Source of the DNA: Paenibacillus sp. 32352
GTDB lineage: Bacteria > Bacillota > Bacilli > Paenibacillales > NBRC-103111
Direction of reading: 5' to 3'
Assembly: GCF_002042965.1 (NCBI RefSeq)
Contig: NZ_MZNT01000007.1
Span: forward strand, 62,001-126,000
DNA length: 64,000 nt
Within the stretch, counting starts at the first letter, position 1. Each line of letters starts with the position of its first letter. Both the position numbers and the translations under genes were made by a program. The notes beneath the pieces are model-generated. The model had not been told where the DNA came from. It saw only the letters and a program-made list of their open reading frames with translations, and ran no database searches. Below are positions 61,037-64,000 of this stretch, piece by piece.

Positions 61037-61810
61037 TTATTGAAATACAATCATTTCTCCGATTTCCATAAATCCGAAGCGCTTATAGATATTTTTCCCA
61101 TCCTGAGAAGCCTGTAATACAACCGGTTTATGTTTATCTGTTGTTTGGTTTAGAAGGAATTGGAACATTTCACTGCCGTATCCTCTGCCTCTATACCCTT
61201 CCCTTGTCATTACGTCATAGATGCCGTAGCTATCTTTGGCTTCTATTAATAAACCGGTGGATACCGTATTTTCCCCTACGCTGCCGATAAACATTTGAAT
61301 CTCTGAGCCTAAGGCTTCATAGGAAAAGTTATCAAAATACGCTTTTAACGCATCCTTCTCCGATGTACCCTCAAATAGGCTCATAAAAACCTCTTTGTAG
61401 TTCATGAGTTCTTCATTATTTCTAACAGGAGTAATGGTAAGCTGATGGGCCATTCTCGCACCGACATGAAGCGTGTTATCAAGTTTCATTGTCACATTAC
61501 GCTCCGCTTCCTTGAGGTCATATTCCTGAAGCAGATTGATCCACTCATTACTCAAATACGCAGCATCCATCCAGGCACAGAAAGGATATGCTTTCAACCG
61601 GAAATTTTCGATTCCGTGTGCGAGCTTTGCGGCATTTTGGATATTTGGAGATTTCGGCAGCAGCACGTTGAACGTATCGGTAGGAATTTCTGTATTCGCT
61701 ATGAAGAAATCTACCTCCTCGGTAAGTTTTCCATTGACCGCTTGGGTAAATGCTTTTAACTTCTCCTCAAAATTACTTATAACTACTTGTTGATCTGTAT
61801 TTACGTTCAC
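61037..61810 (-). CDS. GNAT acetyltransferase
   Basis: A 257-residue acetyltransferase. The N-terminal ~130 residues are a helical domain; the GNAT core has YDVMTREGYRGRGYGSEMFQFLL (acetyl-CoA motif) and IYKRFGFMEIGEMIVF. GTG start with GGGAGGAG upstream. Substrate unknown. Confidence 0.82.
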   Translation of the reverse strand: MNVNTDQQVVISNFEEKLKAFTQAVNGKLTEEVDFFIANTEIPTDTFNVLLPKSPNIQNAAKLAHGIENFRLKAYPFCAWMDAAYLSNEWINLLQEYDLKEAERNVTMKLDNTLHVGARMAHQLTITPVRNNEELMNYKEVFMSLFEGTSEKDALKAYFDNFSYEALGSEIQMFIGSVGENTVSTGLLIEAKDSYGIYDVMTREGYRGRGYGSEMFQFLLNQTTDKHKPVVLQASQDGKNIYKRFGFMEIGEMIVFQ

Positions 61811-61929
61811 GATTCTATCTCCTCCCTGTTTACTATATTTCTGGCCGTCATAATCACCGATAGATAATCATGTATCATGTCTCGAGTCACTTCAAATGCT
61901 CCTGAATGGTTAGTGCTTTTGTTGATCTA

Positions 61930-62313
61930 TTAGTTCTGAGGGGTATGTAACAGATTAAATTTTAAAAATTCCTTATAATTCTATACTTGGCTAACTCTGT
62001 TTTGAACCATAGTCCTATGTAGCTTTGCCATTTGCAGCGCGCATCCCTGGAGGTCACCTGTTTACAACACCCAATCCAATAGGGACTCGCCCATGACCAT
62101 ATCATACACAATATCCATGCGGTTGTCGCAATTAATAATCCCATATGCCTTTGGTTTTGCAAAATGCATACATTGCATTGCCTTGGTATTATTGTATTCT
62201 CTTTCTACCGCATTAATGGGATATCTCTTTTTGAAAAGCTTAAGTACTTTTCCTTCCACCCATTCATACACCGTTGCCGTATTGCCTTCTCCAATGATTT
62301 TTCCATAGCCCAT
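61930..62313 (-). pseudogene. decayed aminoglycoside-phosphotransferase-like gene
   Basis: The first 83 codons (GKIIGEGNTATVYEWVEGKVLK...) are the ATP lobe of an APH-like kinase. A TAA then interrupts the frame, followed in the same frame by TGDLQGCALQMAKLHRTMVQNRVSQV, a TAG, and NYKEFLKFNLLHTPQN, ending in TAA. TAA and TAG sit where Gln (CAA/CAG) would be expected, two C-to-T changes. The catalytic loop is absent. It is non-functional. Confidence 0.85.
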
Positions 62314-62540
62314 TCGTAAGCCTCCCTTATTAGGCCTTCAATGGGAGCCTCCTTGTAACTGTAGCAACCTACCAGTATACAAAAATAACTGAAACAAAAG
62401 TCCTCACCCTATCCTCTTCATCTCATTCGGATTCGATGGGAGCGTAAACATCGATGCGTCTGCATCGAAGTGATCGTGAGCACTGTTTCATGCAAGCTAT
62501 GTTTGGTATTTAAGGGTTAATGGTATTGGGGGCAAAACAT

Positions 62541-63962
62541 ATGAAAAAAACAGTTCTTTCAAGCGGATGTACAGGCAAACTGTTTGAACAAATCTATGAC
62601 TATATTCTGGATCGGATCCGTCGAGGAGAATGGAAGCCGCATGAGAAGCTTCCCTCCATCCGCTCGCTGGCGATGGAATTCAATGTGCATCGACTGACAG
62701 TCTTTAAAGCTTATCAGCTACTGAAGAAGAATAGAATTAGAATCGTCGAAGCGAAGGACAAGTCCGGCTATTATGTGAGACCGGACAGCGGTCTTCCTCC
62801 AGATTCGCTGAATAATCCGATCATTTCCGCTTACGTACATGAAAGCCGTCTTTCTGAAATCCATCAGGTGCAAGCCGAATATGTTCTGTCGAGATCGCTG
62901 CTCGACCCAAACCTGCTCCCCAATCTTTATTTTTCGGAATATGTGAAGCAAGTGTTCGATTTCTATCCCAAAATGCTCGGCACCTACTTTACCGCGCAAG
63001 GAGACCAGGAGCTGCGGGATGGGTTGTGCCATTACTTTACCGATTGCCATCGGTTTCACTTGTCTGCAGACGAATTGTTGATTACTTGCGGATCGCAGGA
63101 GGCCATGGATTTGGTTGCCAGAGCACTGGTCAAGCCGAGAGATGCCGTTATGTTGGAGCGTCCTACCTACAGCACGGCGATTGATATTTTCAGAAGACAA
63201 GGCGCAACTATTGTTCCGGTCGAGATTCACCCGTACGGTTATGATCTGGAGCAGGTGGAGAAGCTGATGCAAACCTACAAGCCACGGCTGTTTTATCTAA
63301 ATCCCACCTTTCAAAGTCCAACAGGCTATATCGTACCCGCCGAACAAAGGAAAAGGCTCGTTGAGCTTGCCGAGCGGTATCAATGTCTGCTCTTAGAAGA
63401 CGATCCTTATCGCGACATTTATTTTGGCGAAGAGCCGCCACGGCCTCTTTTTGCTTACGATACGGCAGGATGGGTCATTTATCTTCGCAGCTTCAGCAAA
63501 TATATCGCTCCCGGCCTCGGCATCGCCATCGTTGCGTGCCGTCCTTCCATCATGAACTACCTGCTAAAAGCCAAATTGTTGTCGGACAGCGGGACGCTTT
63601 TGGTGAATCAGAAAATATTTCTCCATTATTTTTTCTCCGAGCGGCTGCAGCAGCATATAGAGAAACTTCGCATTGCGCTTGCGGTCCGCAAGGAAATCGT
63701 AGAACAGGAATTGTCCGCTACCGACTGGCAGTGGAACTCCCCTGCTGGCGGATTCAACTTATGGGTGAAGCTTCCGGAAACGGTGGAGATTGAACGTTTA
63801 CTCAGTACATGCATCAAGCAATCAATCACCTTTGTGCCCGGAGCGATTTGCGATCCGCTCAAGGAGTACAAATCATGGATACGCCTCAGCTATTCCTATC
63901 TGAATGAGCAGCTATTGAGAGAAGGCGTCCAGAGGCTTGTCGAATTGGCAGACGAGGTTTGA
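62541..63962 (+). CDS. MocR-type regulator (GntR-HTH plus PLP aminotransferase fold)
   Basis: A ~473-residue regulator. GntR winged-helix at ~10-80 (LPSIRSLAMEFNVHRLTVFKAYQLLKKNRI) fused to an aminotransferase-like domain with NPTFQSPTGYIV, LEDDPYRDIYF (PLP Asp/Tyr) and the PLP-binding Lys in RSFSKYIAPGLGIA. MocR proteins such as PdxR and GabR sense vitamin B6 or amines. ATG 62541 is preferred over 62520 because GGGGG lies 8 bp upstream. Target is probably the gene starting at the window end. Confidence 0.88.
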   Translation: MKKTVLSSGCTGKLFEQIYDYILDRIRRGEWKPHEKLPSIRSLAMEFNVHRLTVFKAYQLLKKNRIRIVEAKDKSGYYVRPDSGLPPDSLNNPIISAYVHESRLSEIHQVQAEYVLSRSLLDPNLLPNLYFSEYVKQVFDFYPKMLGTYFTAQGDQELRDGLCHYFTDCHRFHLSADELLITCGSQEAMDLVARALVKPRDAVMLERPTYSTAIDIFRRQGATIVPVEIHPYGYDLEQVEKLMQTYKPRLFYLNPTFQSPTGYIVPAEQRKRLVELAERYQCLLLEDDPYRDIYFGEEPPRPLFAYDTAGWVIYLRSFSKYIAPGLGIAIVACRPSIMNYLLKAKLLSDSGTLLVNQKIFLHYFFSERLQQHIEKLRIALAVRKEIVEQELSATDWQWNSPAGGFNLWVKLPETVEIERLLSTCIKQSITFVPGAICDPLKEYKSWIRLSYSYLNEQLLREGVQRLVELADEV

Positions 63963-63989
63963 AAGGATGACCTTGGGAGGATGTATTTA

Positions 63990-64000
63990 TTGAAGACAAA
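63990..64000 (+). CDS. start of an unidentified gene (cut by window end)
   Basis: TTG at 63990 begins an open frame with GGGAGG 9 bp upstream, 27 bp after the MocR stop. The in-frame ATG at 63981 touches the ribosome site. Only three codons are visible, so the product cannot be named. Confidence 0.35.

Overview
The window looks like a piece of a Paenibacillus-type (endospore-forming, low-to-mid GC Firmicute) chromosome. The evidence is the GerA/GerB/GerC-type germinant receptor operon, strong AAGGAGG-like ribosome binding sites, B. subtilis-like QueC/D/E/F proteins under a preQ1 riboswitch, GerA-family and coat-like small proteins, YesM/YesN-type two-component genes, YesS-like membrane AraC regulators, and a dense set of plant polysaccharide genes. 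Assignment to the genus is inference; no rRNA or other marker gene is present.

Layout. 1-13.8 kb: a pectin/arabinan block with a YesN response regulator (cut by the window edge), a YesM histidine kinase, two GH43-type enzymes (one is a tandem duplication whose first copy has lost the catalytic Glu), AraC regulators, an orphan solute-binding lipoprotein, a PL22 oligogalacturonate lyase, and galactarate dehydratase garD divergent from a LysR regulator. 13.8-20.5 kb: a kinase-like protein, small putative spore/coat or stress proteins, and a gerABC-type operon headed by an unannotated 42-residue membrane peptide that overlaps the gerA start by GTGA. 20.5-23.2 kb: queC-queD-queE-queF with overlapping starts behind a preQ1-I riboswitch. 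23.3-30.5 kb: a DUF3231-like protein, a ferric-reductase-like membrane protein, metQ-metN-metP, a PL4 rhamnogalacturonan lyase and an NHL-repeat protein with a 35-codon ORF upstream. 30.8-39.4 kb: an erythromycin-esterase-like protein, and an operon of a conserved 159-residue protein, MFS transporter, MoxR ATPase, VWA protein and degenerate GIY-YIG protein; a second 159-residue paralogue lies just downstream. Then a membrane protein with 15-residue repeats and a Gln-rich protein.

39.6-43.4 kb is a mobile-element hot spot. Two IS1595-type elements are nested: an outer cassette (perfect 8-bp target duplication TTAATGTT) carrying one gene and no transposase, and an inner element (perfect 8-bp duplication ATAAAAAT) carrying a GNAT acetyltransferase and a broken transposase. 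They sit next to a 45-codon remnant of an FAD oxidoreductase.

43.5-59.4 kb is a second polysaccharide utilisation locus: a CE7 esterase, a 1664-residue parallel beta-helix protein, a GH29 fucosidase-like enzyme, an LplB/LplC-like ABC importer with its lipoprotein, a membrane AraC regulator (YesS/YtdP-like), an SGNH esterase and a Gfo/Idh/MocA oxidoreductase. Three promoters of this locus share an almost identical 22-bp box, suggesting one regulon. 59.4-64 kb holds a shikimate-kinase-like ATPase, a nucleotidyltransferase, a GNAT protein, a decayed phosphotransferase pseudogene and a MocR-type regulator.

Together the extracellular lyases and hydrolases would trim pectin side chains and backbone, lipoprotein-dependent ABC transporters import oligomers, and cytoplasmic GH29/GH43/PL22/CE7/garD enzymes finish degradation, each block with its own AraC, LysR or YesM/YesN regulator. 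The most unusual points are the nested IS1595 cassettes, an A9 slippery run that would fuse MoxR to the VWA protein by a -1 shift, the twin 159-residue paralogues with identical operator architecture, and the hidden small ORFs.
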